Assembly: GCF_000153105.1 (NCBI RefSeq)
Contig: NZ_CH672376.1
Span: 1,128,817-1,192,816, forward strand
Length of the DNA: 64,000 nucleotides
Reading direction: 5' to 3'
From: Blastopirellula marina DSM 3645
Lineage (GTDB): Bacteria; Planctomycetota; Planctomycetia; Pirellulales; Pirellulaceae
How positions within the stretch are numbered: position 1 is the first letter of the stretch; every line of letters begins with the position of its first letter. Below the pieces are notes generated by a model. The model was not told the DNA's origin, made no database searches, and saw only the letters and a list, made by a program, of their open reading frames with translations. This document shows, in pieces, positions 21,856 through 30,330 of the stretch. The translations under genes and the position numbers were made by a program.

Positions 21856-22938
21856 ATGCTACATGCGGTGATTATGGCCGGCGGAGCCGGAACTCGGTTT
21901 TGGCCGGCAAGTCGCGTCGACCGGCCCAAGCAACTGTTGGATCTGACCGGCGACGGAACGATGATTCAGGCCACCGCATCGCGGCTGGGCGATCTGATGT
22001 CGCCGGAGCGAATCTTGATCGTCACCAACGAGCGACTGATCGAGCCGATTCAGCAGCAGTTCCCCAGCTTGCCGGCCTCGGCGATTGTGGGGGAACCTTG
22101 CAAGCGAGACACCGCTCCTTGCATCGGCCTGGCGGCGCTATTGGTCGCACGTCATGATCCCGACGCGATCATGGTGGTGATGCCGTCGGACCATGTGATT
22201 TCGCCAGAGTCGGCGTTTCAGTCGGCCATTCGCTATGGCGCAGCGCTGGTCGCCGATTCTGCGGACAAGATCGTCACGTTTGGCATCCAGCCCAAATACC
22301 CTGCCGAGACGTTTGGCTATATCGAACGGGGTGATTCGCTGACCAGCGACGCCGAGGCGCCTCCCACGTTTAGCGTGGCCCGGTTTCGTGAAAAGCCGAA
22401 AGGGGACGTTGCCCGCGAATATTTTGAGTCAGGTCGTTTCTATTGGAACTCCGGCATCTTTATCTGGAAAGCGAAGACCATTCTCGATGCGCTCCGACGT
22501 CATGAGCCCGAAATGTTCGCTCATCTCGAAGCGATTGGCGCCGCGTGGGGCACTCCCGAGCAAGCCGAAACCTTCACCGCCGAGTTCACCGCGATCCGCG
22601 GCAAATCAATTGACTATGCCGTGATGGAGCATCACCAGGACGTCGCGGTCATCGAAGCGCCGTTCTTGTGGGATGACGTCGGTAACTGGCAAAGCTTGCA
22701 GCGACTGAACGATTCCGATTTGGACGGCAACACGGTGTTGGCCAATCATCTCGGAATCGACACGCAGCAGTGCATCATCAAAGCGGACGATGATCACTTG
22801 ATTGTGACCCTGGGCATGCGTGAAGTGATCGTCGTTCATACCCGCGACGCGACGCTGGTCGCCGATAAGAACCGGGAAGAAGAAATTCGCGAAGTCGTCA
22901 AACAGCTGCAAGCCAACGGCTGGGACGCTCATTTATGA
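21856..22938 (+). CDS. manC: mannose-1-phosphate guanylyltransferase
   Basis: Makes GDP-mannose from mannose-1-phosphate and GTP in the cytosol. The 360-aa protein starts with the nucleotidyltransferase signature GGAGTRFWPASRVDRPKQLL (residues 9-28) and contains VMPSDHVI, FVEKP-like FREKPKGD, and YWNSGIFIWKAKTI. The length matches single-domain GDP-mannose pyrophosphorylases without the isomerase domain. It overlaps ruvX by ATGA (22935), showing translational coupling. With the upstream pyrophosphorylase it supports envelope polysaccharide or glycan synthesis. Confidence 0.92.
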   Translation: MLHAVIMAGGAGTRFWPASRVDRPKQLLDLTGDGTMIQATASRLGDLMSPERILIVTNERLIEPIQQQFPSLPASAIVGEPCKRDTAPCIGLAALLVARHDPDAIMVVMPSDHVISPESAFQSAIRYGAALVADSADKIVTFGIQPKYPAETFGYIERGDSLTSDAEAPPTFSVARFREKPKGDVAREYFESGRFYWNSGIFIWKAKTILDALRRHEPEMFAHLEAIGAAWGTPEQAETFTAEFTAIRGKSIDYAVMEHHQDVAVIEAPFLWDDVGNWQSLQRLNDSDLDGNTVLANHLGIDTQQCIIKADDDHLIVTLGMREVIVVHTRDATLVADKNREEEIREVVKQLQANGWDAHL

Positions 22939-23414
22939 GTGACGCGGCGCTTCCTGAAATTCCGACCGTCGGCCGCATCGCCGGCATCGATTTTGGTACG
23001 GTCCGCATCGGCGTCGCGATTACCGATCCCGACCGGATCTTGGCGAGTCCGTTTGAGAACTACACGCGCCGTTCGCTGAAGATCGATCGGCAATATTTTG
23101 AAGAGCTGGCCAAGCTCGAGCGGATCGTGCTGTTTGTCGTCGGCCTGCCGGTCCACATGAGCGGCAATGAGAGCGGCAAGTCAGGCGAGGCCCGCAAGTT
23201 TGGCCAATGGCTCGGCCGCATCACCGGCGTTCCCATCGTCTACTACGACGAACGCTTTACGACCAGCATCGCCAAAGATTACTTGGCCGGTCTGGGAATG
23301 ACCAAGCAAAAGAAAAAAGCGGTCATCGACAAACTAGCCGCCCAGATCTTGCTGACAGCCTATCTAGAAAACCCCGCCCGCGCCGACGCAGGCCTCGATT
23401 CGCTCGACGACTGA
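22935..23414 (+). CDS. ruvX: RuvX/YqgF family putative pre-16S rRNA nuclease
   Basis: A 159-aa RNase H-like protein with the opening GIDFGTVRIGVAITD (D19), the middle VVGLPVHMSGNESGKS and YYDERFTTSIAK, which carry the conserved acidic residues of the YqgF fold. E. coli YqgF is linked to 5'-end maturation of 16S rRNA; older annotations call it a Holliday-junction resolvase. Its ATG overlaps the manC stop, so the two are co-translated, although no functional link is obvious. It ends 25 bp before a 185-bp inverted-repeat element. Confidence 0.9.
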   Translation: MSDAALPEIPTVGRIAGIDFGTVRIGVAITDPDRILASPFENYTRRSLKIDRQYFEELAKLERIVLFVVGLPVHMSGNESGKSGEARKFGQWLGRITGVPIVYYDERFTTSIAKDYLAGLGMTKQKKKAVIDKLAAQILLTAYLENPARADAGLDSLDD

Positions 23415-23439
23415 GAAAGCGCTAAGCCCGCTTTCTCCG

Positions 23440-23624
23440 TGGTTGGCCGCGATAGCTCCGCTATCGGGGCGGCGCAGCCGTAGGAAGCATTTGTTCCCCG
23501 TAAGCAGTTCAGGGTCTTTTCGCCATATCAAACGGTGCAGCAACCTCCGAAGTAAGTCCGGCGGCGGCCCGATGCTTCCTACCGACTTCGTCGGCCCCGA
23601 TAGCGGAGCTATCGCGGCCAACCA
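23440..23624. repeat. 185-bp dispersed element with 31-bp perfect inverted termini (copy A)
   Basis: The element begins TGGTTGGCCGCGATAGCTCC and its first 31 bases are the exact reverse complement of its last 31. Each terminus has an inner small hairpin (GATAGC-TCC-GCTATC). A second matching block, TAGGAAGCAT against ATGCTTCCTA, extends the arms inward. It encodes nothing convincing. It fills the gap between convergent ruvX and the MFS gene. A second copy of the same length lies at 34480 and a partial one at 47895. Confidence 0.9.
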
Positions 23625-23641
23625 TCCGAATAGCGCAAAGC

Positions 23642-24943
23642 CTAAATCGTCTCGGTTTCGGCCGCTTCGCTGGGCGTCTCCGTCTCAAAGTCGGATCCGC
23701 CGCGAGCGGCTGCGATCACTAGCACCACGCCGACCGCCATCAATCCGGCGGCCACGTAGGCCGGCAGCGTCATCGAGATCATCAGCAACGGAATGCCGAG
23801 GCCCGATCCAACAATGCGGGCCATCGAATTAACGCTTTGCGCTAGGCCTAAGATTTCGCCTTGCTTTTCGGGATCGCTCCGGCGGGAGAGCAACGAATTG
23901 AGCGACGGAGTCACGAAGGCGAAGCCGCCGACGATGATCGCCAAAGCTAAAAACAGCACGCCGGTGGAGCCGGTATTCACGGCCGCCGCAATCAGAAGAA
24001 ACCCGATGATTTGGGCGATCCCGCCGGTCGCGGCCAACGTTCCTTCCGAAACGCGACCCGCTAGCCGGCGGACGATTCCGCCTTGGACGATCGCCAGGGT
24101 CGCTCCGATAAAAGCAAAGGTCAAACAGACGGCGCGAAACGAAAAGTGAAACGGGCTACCCGGCAAACGACTGCCGTGGATCATCATTCCCAGCGTGGTT
24201 TCAAAGTTGGCGAACGAGAAGACGCACACAAAGAAGGCGATCAACAGGCCGCGGATCGATTTCGTGCCCAGCGCCGTACGCAGCGATCCGAGTGATAGGC
24301 CGCGATGCGTGTTGGAAGATCGGACCGCAGAATCGCGCGGCATCGATTCAGGCAGCTTGAACCAGGCCAGGATCAACGCTCCGGCGGATAGGATCGCCGC
24401 AACATAGCCGGGCCACGGACCGGGATCTCCTTCTCCGGAAGGCGCCGCCAGAAAGCCGAGCAGCGGCCCGAAGGTAAAGCCCAAGCCAAACGCCATCCCG
24501 ATCAGCGCCATCCCCTTCGAGCGGTTTTCTAAACTGGTCGTATCGGCGATATAGGCCTGAGCAGTCGAAATCGTAGCGCCGGCGATACCAGCGCCGATCC
24601 GCGCGACAAACAGCAGCCAAATGCATTGCCATTCGGTCGCGATCCCGAAGATCGCATAAAAGATCACGCTTCCCGACAGGCCGATCATAATCACCGGGCG
24701 TCGCCCGATCCGATCGGACAGCAGCCCCCACAGGGGCGCAAACAAAAATTGCATCGCGGAGAAGCTGGCCATCAACAGGCCGAGCTCGATTCCATGTTCG
24801 TCCACGCCAAACTGCGCCGCATAAATCGGCAGCAGCGGCAAAACGATGCCGAAGCCCAGCAGATCAATAAAGACCGTCAAAAAAACGACGGCGAGCGAGC
24901 CGCGGCTGGTCGTTTCGATTTTATCAGCAGGTGCAGAACTCAT
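23642..24943 (-). CDS. MFS transporter, TetA/multidrug-efflux type
   Basis: A 433-aa protein with about 12 membrane helices. Motif A of the major facilitator superfamily is clear (GLLSDRIGRRPVIM), and the N-terminus (FLTVFIDLLGFGIVLPLLPIY) matches the Tet/DHA1 drug:H+ antiporter group. Motif C-like AGATISTAQAYIAD also appears. Likely an inner-membrane exporter; substrate unknown. The start follows a polar segment (MSSAPADKIETTSRGS). It is convergent with ruvX across the 185-bp element and divergent from the PaaK-like operon. Confidence 0.88.
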   Translation of the reverse strand: MSSAPADKIETTSRGSLAVVFLTVFIDLLGFGIVLPLLPIYAAQFGVDEHGIELGLLMASFSAMQFLFAPLWGLLSDRIGRRPVIMIGLSGSVIFYAIFGIATEWQCIWLLFVARIGAGIAGATISTAQAYIADTTSLENRSKGMALIGMAFGLGFTFGPLLGFLAAPSGEGDPGPWPGYVAAILSAGALILAWFKLPESMPRDSAVRSSNTHRGLSLGSLRTALGTKSIRGLLIAFFVCVFSFANFETTLGMMIHGSRLPGSPFHFSFRAVCLTFAFIGATLAIVQGGIVRRLAGRVSEGTLAATGGIAQIIGFLLIAAAVNTGSTGVLFLALAIIVGGFAFVTPSLNSLLSRRSDPEKQGEILGLAQSVNSMARIVGSGLGIPLLMISMTLPAYVAAGLMAVGVVLVIAAARGGSDFETETPSEAAETETI

Positions 24944-25090
24944 GCGGCGCGTTTACTTTGCAGAAGTGTTCATGGCGATACGGTAGGAAAGGGGCCTATT
25001 GTAGCCTAGTTAACCGTTTGGGGTCAGCGGCGGTTGGCGCCGCCATTGGGCCGACTTTCCGCAGGACGCCGCAGTTTCTATGATGCAGGC

Positions 25091-26374
25091 ATGACTACTA
25101 ACACGCCTGCCCAGCGAGACGGACTTCGCCGTCTCGACGCTTCGCAACTCGCCGCCCACCAACTAGCGCGTTTCAACGCGCTGGTCGCCGAGATCTTGCC
25201 GCATAATTCCTTTTACGCCGACAAGTTAGGATCGCTGCACCACCCGCTTGAGTCGCTCGACGCGATCGCCGATCTGCCGTTCACCTTCAAGGACGAGTTG
25301 GTCGGCAAGGTCGAATCGGGCGATTTGGCCGCCAATCGGACCTATCCGCTCGAGCGATACGTCCGATTTCACCGCACCAGCGGGACGCGCGGCCGTCCGA
25401 TGGTCGTCATGGATACGGCGGCCGATTGGCAGTGGTGGCTCGACGGTTGGCAGTTTGTGCTGGACGCGGCCGAGATCGGGCCCGAGGATCGCTGCTTCCT
25501 TGCGTTCAGCTTTGGGCCGTTCGTGGGATTCTGGAGCGCCTTTGACGCGGTCGCCGCGCGCGGCTGTTTGGCGATTCCCAGCGGCGGACTCAGCACGATC
25601 GCGCGACTCGAACTGATTCGCCAAAATGGGGCGACCGCCCTCTTTTGTACGCCAACGTACGCTTTGCACCTGGCCGAAGTCGCGCAGCAGCAAAAGATGG
25701 ACATTGCCGACACGAATGTTCACCGCGTGATTTTGGCAGGCGAGCCCGGCGGCTCAATCCCGAGCGTGCGGCAGAAAATCGAATCGGCTTGGAACGCCAA
25801 GGTGATTGATCACACCGGCGCTACCGAAATTGGCCCGTGGGGATTTTCCGACGAGAAGCAGCGCGGCGTTTACGTGAACGAAGCGTTCTTTCTGGCCGAG
25901 TTCATCTCGGTTGATTCGGGCAAGCCGGCCAGCGAGTTGGAGCTTTCGGAACTGGTCATCACCACGCTCGGTCGTTACGGCGCGCCGGTCATTCGCTATC
26001 GGACCGGCGATCTGGTCCGGCCCAGCTGGAATCACAACGGGCCCTGCAATTTTGTCTTGCTCGAAGGGGGCGTTCTCGGCCGCGCCGACGACATGCTGAT
26101 CATTCGCGGCGTCAACGTGTTTCCGTCGTCGGTCGAACAAATCGTGCGCGGCTTTCCTGAAATCGTTGAGTTCCGCATGACCGCGCTGAAGCAGGGACAG
26201 ATGGATCAACTGTCGGTCGAAATCGAAGATCGTTTGGATCGCCCTGAGCGGGTCGCCAACGAGTTGCAGATTCGTCTCGGTCTTCGGATCGAAGTTACCT
26301 CGGTCGAAATCGGCTCGTTGCCCCGGTTCGAGGGCAAAGGTCGCCGCTTTGTGGATAAACGTTATGCCTCCTGA
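25091..26374 (+). CDS. phenylacetate-CoA ligase family (AMP-forming) protein
   Basis: A 427-aa adenylate-forming enzyme. ATG at 25091 is used (MTTNTPAQRDG). The P-loop reads HRTSGTRGRPMVVMD; later come HTGATEIGPWGF, VIRYRTGDL and the C-terminal lid RADDMLIIRGVNVFPSSVEQIV, in the order typical of PaaK. It would activate a carboxylic acid to its CoA thioester, but no phenylacetate catabolic genes are visible, so the substrate is open. The stop overlaps the start of the PLP-enzyme gene, forming an operon with it and the DUF971 gene. Confidence 0.87.
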   Translation: MTTNTPAQRDGLRRLDASQLAAHQLARFNALVAEILPHNSFYADKLGSLHHPLESLDAIADLPFTFKDELVGKVESGDLAANRTYPLERYVRFHRTSGTRGRPMVVMDTAADWQWWLDGWQFVLDAAEIGPEDRCFLAFSFGPFVGFWSAFDAVAARGCLAIPSGGLSTIARLELIRQNGATALFCTPTYALHLAEVAQQQKMDIADTNVHRVILAGEPGGSIPSVRQKIESAWNAKVIDHTGATEIGPWGFSDEKQRGVYVNEAFFLAEFISVDSGKPASELELSELVITTLGRYGAPVIRYRTGDLVRPSWNHNGPCNFVLLEGGVLGRADDMLIIRGVNVFPSSVEQIVRGFPEIVEFRMTALKQGQMDQLSVEIEDRLDRPERVANELQIRLGLRIEVTSVEIGSLPRFEGKGRRFVDKRYAS

Positions 26375-27596
26375 GTTTGTCGCGCGTTGTCGCGAGCAGT
26401 TCCCCGCTTTGCGTCGTGAGCAAAACGGCCAACCGATCGTCTATTGGGATGGTCCGGCCGGCACGCAAGTTCCGCAAAGCGTCGCCGATGCGGTCAGCGA
26501 CTATTTGCTGCACCACAACGCCAACACGCATGGTGCGTTCGCGACCAGTCGCGAGACCGACGCGCTGATGGATGACGCGCATGCCGCGGTGGCCGATCTG
26601 TTGGGCGCCGGCTACTCAGACCTGATCGCCTTTGGCGCGAACATGACCAGTCTGACGTTCGCCCTTTCGCGAGCGCTGGCCCGAACCTGGCGCCCCGGCG
26701 ACGAGATTATCGTCTCGGGGTTGGATCACGACGCGAACGTCAGCCCCTGGGTGTTGGCGGCGCAAGACGCCGGCGTCTCGGTCAAACAGATCGCGGTCCG
26801 CTTGGACGACTGCACGCTCGATCTAGAAGACTTTCGCAGCAAGCTTTCGAGCAAGACGAAATTGGTCGCCGTCGGCTGTGCGTCGAACGCCGTCGGCACG
26901 ATCAATCCGGTCGCCGAGATCACCCGACTAGCGCATGACGCCGGTGCGCTGGTGTTTCTCGATGCAGTTCATTACGCACCGCACGCGCTGATCGACGTCA
27001 CCGATTGGGGCTGCGACTTTTTGGCCTGTTCGGCCTACAAATTCTTTGGCCCCCATGTCGGCATCCTCTACGGGCAACGGATGAGGATGGAGACGCTGCG
27101 GCCTTACAAGTTGCGGCCGGCGCCAGAGTCGCTGCCGGGGCGCTGGATGACCGGAACGCAGAACTTTGAAGGGATCTCAGGCGTCGTCGCCGCGATTGAG
27201 TATCTGTCGCAGATCGCCGGCGTCGGCGGTTCGCGCCGCGATCAGCTAAAAGCGACCTACGCGAAGATTGTCGCTTACGAACAGACCCTCAGCGCCAAAC
27301 TGCTGGCCGGATTGGAAACGATCGATGCGGTCTCTGTTTACGGCATGACTGATCCCCGGCGACTGGAAGAGCGCTTGCCGACCTTTTCGATTCGGCATCA
27401 GGCGCTGCCGCCCAAGCAGTTGGCGAAATATTTGTCGGATCGCGGCGTCTTCGCCTGGCACGGCAACTACTATGCGTTGCCGCTGACCGAGGCGCTCGGG
27501 CTCGAGCCCGAAGGCGCCGTGCGACTGGGGATGGTTCATTACAACACGCCAGACGAGATTGATCGCGTGTTGGCAATTTTGCGAGAGTTGGAGTAA
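26364..27596 (+). CDS. SufS-like cysteine-desulfurase-related PLP enzyme
   Basis: A 410-aa class V aminotransferase-fold protein of the 'cysteine desulfurase-like' subgroup. It has the opening YWDGPAGTQVPQSVADAV, the HHNANTHGAFATSRETD segment, FLDAVHYAPHALID, and the PLP lysine K226 in SAYKFFGPHVG. The start is ATG at 26364; an in-frame TTG at 26349 is less likely. It overlaps the ligase gene by 11 bp and precedes the DUF971 gene by three bases. True desulfurase activity is not assured: I do not see a clear catalytic-cysteine loop, so another beta-elimination or transaminase role is possible. Confidence 0.82.
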   Translation: MPPEFVARCREQFPALRREQNGQPIVYWDGPAGTQVPQSVADAVSDYLLHHNANTHGAFATSRETDALMDDAHAAVADLLGAGYSDLIAFGANMTSLTFALSRALARTWRPGDEIIVSGLDHDANVSPWVLAAQDAGVSVKQIAVRLDDCTLDLEDFRSKLSSKTKLVAVGCASNAVGTINPVAEITRLAHDAGALVFLDAVHYAPHALIDVTDWGCDFLACSAYKFFGPHVGILYGQRMRMETLRPYKLRPAPESLPGRWMTGTQNFEGISGVVAAIEYLSQIAGVGGSRRDQLKATYAKIVAYEQTLSAKLLAGLETIDAVSVYGMTDPRRLEERLPTFSIRHQALPPKQLAKYLSDRGVFAWHGNYYALPLTEALGLEPEGAVRLGMVHYNTPDEIDRVLAILRELE

Positions 27597-27599
27597 GCG

Positions 27600-27932
27600 A
27601 TGTCGGCCATTCCCGAGCAGCTAAAACTATTGGACGACGGGCGACTCTGGATCGAGTGGTCCGACGGCGTGCAGTTGGTCTATCCGGTTCGCGATTTGCG
27701 CGACGCCAGCCCTGATGCGCTGACGCGCGAGAAGGCGCGGGTCGCGGCGGAGAAGCCGTCGACCGAGTTGACGATTCTGGCGCCAGAAGAATTAGCTCCG
27801 CTGCGGATCACCGGCATGCAGCCGATCGGCCGCTACGCCTATCAGATCGCGTTCAGCGATGGGCATGACTCCGGCATCTACACCTATGAGTATCTCTACT
27901 CCCTAGGCAAACCGCTCCCACCGTCCGCTTAA
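27600..27932 (+). CDS. DUF971 (GBBH-like N-terminal) protein
   Basis: A 110-aa protein matching the DUF971 family: LKLLDDGRLWIEWSDG, YPVRDLRDASPDA and YAYQIAFSDGHDSGIYTYEYL. Such domains occur alone or fused to dioxygenases and often sit beside Fe-S or Mrp-type genes. It starts three bases after the SufS-like gene, so co-translation is likely and an Fe-S or cofactor link is a reasonable guess. Its end overlaps the convergent membrane-protein gene by four bases. Confidence 0.88.
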   Translation: MSAIPEQLKLLDDGRLWIEWSDGVQLVYPVRDLRDASPDALTREKARVAAEKPSTELTILAPEELAPLRITGMQPIGRYAYQIAFSDGHDSGIYTYEYLYSLGKPLPPSA

Positions 27933-28579
27933 AACATCATCAGCTCGCGCCATTCCAGCGCCGCCAGATCGGGCCGCCGCAGCAGCTGCAACATCACGAC
28001 GACCGTGATCGAGACCGCGATCGTCAGCAAGATCGCGCCGTACGGATTGGGCGTGGTCGTCTCGCGCCGCAGTGCGCCGCCGAGCGCCAGCTCGAAGCGT
28101 CGCCAAGACAAAAAGTCTTGCCGAGCGCCGACCGAGTTGATCTGCACGTTACGCATCGCCGTCGATTCTTCCAGCACCAGATGAATGCCGAGCGATGGGA
28201 AGAGAATCGCGTCGCCTGACCAACGCGCTTCGGAGTCAAGCTCGTTCGCGATCCGCCGTAGGACCGGTTTCAGTTGATCGATCGTCGAATTGAATACGAC
28301 CAGCCGCGGCCGCTCCATCAGCACCCAAAACGTGACCGCCAAAAAGTAAAGCGACAGCATCAGCAGCCAGATGTAGGGGCCAAACAGGGCCGCTGCGTTG
28401 TCAGGCAAGAAGAGCTTCATCGGACCGGCGATCACCAGCCCGACCACCGCGACCCCCAGCGAATACGAATCGCGTCCCCCGGTCGTCAAAAACGGCCGTC
28501 GCGACAGATTGATCGCCCCCAGCAAAAACATGTAGGCGGCCAGCGGGCAAAGTGCGATGCAAAGATGAAGTGGATTCAT
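27929..28579 (-). CDS. hypothetical membrane protein
   Basis: A 216-aa protein with three helices in the first ~95 residues, a soluble segment around residues 95-185 (VVFNSTIDQLKPVLRRIA, ending in AMRNVQINSVGARQDF) and a C-terminal helix (AILLTIAVSITVVVMLQLL). It is not a family I recognise. It is convergent with the DUF971 gene and its promoter faces the tRNA. Base and codon character match the neighbours. Confidence 0.7.
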   Translation of the reverse strand: MNPLHLCIALCPLAAYMFLLGAINLSRRPFLTTGGRDSYSLGVAVVGLVIAGPMKLFLPDNAAALFGPYIWLLMLSLYFLAVTFWVLMERPRLVVFNSTIDQLKPVLRRIANELDSEARWSGDAILFPSLGIHLVLEESTAMRNVQINSVGARQDFLSWRRFELALGGALRRETTTPNPYGAILLTIAVSITVVVMLQLLRRPDLAALEWRELMMF

Positions 28580-28877
28580 GCCGTACTTTTCAGCCGAGAC
28601 GTTGGCAACGCGCGAACGGCGCCGCCAAAAGGGGAAAACTTCGATTCTAAGGCCGGACCGCCGATTTGGCCACGACTTGACCTGCGGGACCAGCCCGATA
28701 TTTGGGCGAAACGCTCCCAGCTGCGGGGATCGAAAGCGTTTTTCAGTCGGTAGTTGCGTCCCAAGGCCTTCCCATTTAAAATGCGAAATTCCCCAAGTCA
28801 GTCTGGGCCTGTTCCAGATAACAGGGGAGAGAAGATAGCGAACCGCCTAAGGGTAATCGCCGTCTTGAAGATGCCTA

Positions 28878-28961
28878 GCCGAAGTGGCGGAATTGGCAGA
28901 CGCGCTGGATTCAAAATCCAGTTCTCGCAAGGGAGTGTGGGTTCGATTCCCACCTTCGGCA
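28878..28961 (+). tRNA. tRNA-Leu (anticodon CAA)
   Basis: An 84-nt class II tRNA. The acceptor stem GCCGAAG pairs with CTTCGGC, discriminator A follows, the anticodon stem CTGGA/TCCAG holds loop TTCAAAA, and the T-arm is GTGGG-TTCGATT-CCCAC. CCA is not encoded. It reads UUG leucine codons. A terminator and then a decayed accessory stretch follow. Confidence 0.97.
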
Positions 28962-28996
28962 CTTGAAGAAAACGCTTTTAGCGTAATGACTTACGA

Positions 28997-29034
28997 AAAA
29001 CGCCGGCGTCCATTGGGACGCCGGCGTTTTTTTG
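28997..29034 (+). terminator. rho-independent terminator after tRNA-Leu
   Basis: A 15-bp perfect stem (AAAACGCCGGCGTCC / GGACGCCGGCGTTTT) with a 4-nt loop is followed by further T residues. It ends tRNA transcription. Confidence 0.93.
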
Positions 29035-29105
29035 TTTGGGCCATTTCCACGGCGTTGATTGATGTTGGATGCGGTCGGATATCGTCGCTGAGCAGCAGGA
29101 AAAAC

Positions 29106-29134
29106 TTCGACGCGATAGTTTGCCGAGGTATAAT
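29106..29134 (+). promoter_or_regulatory. candidate promoter giving a near-leaderless mRNA
   Basis: TTCGAC at 29106-29111, a 17-bp spacer, then TATAAT at 29129-29134. The ATG of the next gene is at 29141, where transcription would start, so the mRNA would have almost no 5' leader. Confidence 0.4.
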
Positions 29135-29140
29135 TCTCGC

Positions 29141-29404
29141 ATGAACCCAGCCACGGAAATCTACGACGACGCCATCCTCGCGAATCTGGACGGAGCGATC
29201 TCACGTCCGGCAACCGAAGGGATTCTTGCCCTGGGATTTTCTTCGCAACAACAGCAGCGAATGCGGGAGCTGGCCGCCAAAGCTCGCTCTGGCGAATTGA
29301 CGCTGCAGGAACGTGACGAAGCCGACAGTTTCGAGCGAATTAGCAGCTTGCTCGGTATTCTGCAGTCGCGAGCACACATTGCGCTCAAGCAACCTGCTTC
29401 ATGA
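29141..29404 (+). CDS. small conserved-type protein upstream of an HNH endonuclease
   Basis: An 87-aa, mostly helical, charged protein (LGFSSQQQQRMRELAAKARSG; LTLQERDEADSFERISSLLG). From memory, small proteins of this pattern often precede HNH endonuclease genes, but I know no function. ATG at 29141 is used; the upstream extension crosses the promoter candidate. The stop overlaps the HNH start (ATGA), which implies co-translation, and the pair may form a functional unit such as a partner or immunity protein. The HNH partner is now frameshifted. Confidence 0.65.
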   Translation: MNPATEIYDDAILANLDGAISRPATEGILALGFSSQQQQRMRELAAKARSGELTLQERDEADSFERISSLLGILQSRAHIALKQPAS

Positions 29405-29821
29405 CGATCTCGACGGCACTCCGCCGGGAAGTATGGGACCGGGCTGGTCATCGTTGCGAGTATTGTCAAATGCCGCAACTCTTCGACCCCGTCACTTTCG
29501 AGATCGACCATGTTATTCCAGAGAAGATGAACGGTGCGTCCGTGTCCCAGAACCTCTGCTTGGCTTGTTTCAAATGCAATAACCATAAGGGGCCGAACAT
29601 CGCAGGCATCGACCCTCAAACAGGATTGAAGGCATTTCTTTTTGATCCTCGCAACGACCAGTGGAACGAACATTTTCGCTGGGCAAGGACCACTTCTGCA
29701 AAGCCAAACGCCGTCAGGTCGAACGACGATCGAGCTTCTCCAGATCAATGTTGGTCATCGCGTCGCGCATCGCAGACAGCTCGTCGCCGAAGGCGTTCTC
29801 CCACCGGAAACGCCTTCCTAA
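29401..29821 (+). pseudogene. HNH endonuclease, frameshifted
   Basis: The first 94 codons encode a clear HNH nuclease: C19-x2-C22, the metal DH pair at 36-37, N51, and C56-x2-C59 with H62. Downstream of FDPRNDQWNEHFRW the original frame turns into low-quality sequence. The +1 frame continues with the expected family ending (for example GRTTIELLQIN) to a TAA at 29819. A single one-base insertion or two-base deletion near 29683 explains this. The restored protein would be about 139 aa. Without the shift it could act as a nuclease; as it stands, it is probably a recent pseudogene, unless a sequencing error or recoding is involved. Confidence 0.8.
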
Positions 29822-29866
29822 TGAATCGCCATTGCCAAGCTCGCCTGGCAATGACGCTGCGATTTC

Positions 29867-29937
29867 TTGTCATTCCAGCGACTACTGCGGCAGCTTGCCA
29901 AACGCCGCAGTCATCTTCTTCACGGATTGATAGCCGC
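29867..29937. repeat. 71-bp direct repeat, copy 1
   Basis: It matches 30377-30447 in 70 of 71 positions by eye. Read on the minus strand it encodes the C-terminal GYQSVKKMTAAFGKLPQ and stop of a thioredoxin-like gene. It abuts the toxin-tail remnant. Confidence 0.88.
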
Positions 29938-30007
29938 TAAGACGCCTAAGAAGGTGATCGATGTTTGCAAGCTGCGATTCAAGAAATACGACGAGGATCA
30001 GTCATGA
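29938..30007 (+). pseudogene. C-terminal remnant of a probable toxin gene
   Basis: About 22 codons (KTPKKVIDVCKLRFKKYDED...) run in frame to a TGA that overlaps the antitoxin ATG as ATGA, the usual coupling of toxin-antitoxin operons. The 5' part is missing, replaced by the 71-bp repeat. The KTPKK ending is reminiscent of RelE/Gp49-like toxins. Family is tentative, but truncation next to an intact antitoxin is clear. Confidence 0.4.
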
Positions 30008-30330
30008 AAGACGCAAAACGCGAAAAACTGGAACGAGCTGGCTGGAAGGTCGGCGACGCCTCCGATCTGCTGGAATTGCGAGAAGATGAAGAGATGATCA
30101 TTGAAATGCGTGTTGCGCTAGCGGCGAAAGTACGAGAGTTGCGACAACGGCGCAAACTCACGCAAGTTCAACTAGCCAGATTAGTCGGATCTAGTCAATC
30201 ACGCATCGCAAAACTAGAAACCGCGGACAAATCGGTTTCTATGGAATTGCTCGTTCGCTCTCTGGCGTCGCTTGGCGCTTCCCGTAAAGAGATCGGTTCT
30301 GTCATCGGTGCAAAAATCGATGCCCCCTAG
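30004..30330 (+). CDS. XRE-family HTH antitoxin-like protein
   Basis: A 108-aa protein. The N-terminal MKDAKREKLERAGWKVGDAS segment is typical of antitoxins encoded behind RelE-like toxins. A Cro/C1 helix-turn-helix follows (LRQRRKLTQVQLARLVGSSQ, then SRIAKLETADKSVSMELLVR). It would bind its own promoter and neutralise a toxin by contact. ATG at 30004 overlaps the end of the toxin remnant. With no full toxin nearby it is an orphan antitoxin, which might now act as a simple regulator. A strong terminator follows immediately. Confidence 0.85.
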   Translation: MKDAKREKLERAGWKVGDASDLLELREDEEMIIEMRVALAAKVRELRQRRKLTQVQLARLVGSSQSRIAKLETADKSVSMELLVRSLASLGASRKEIGSVIGAKIDAP

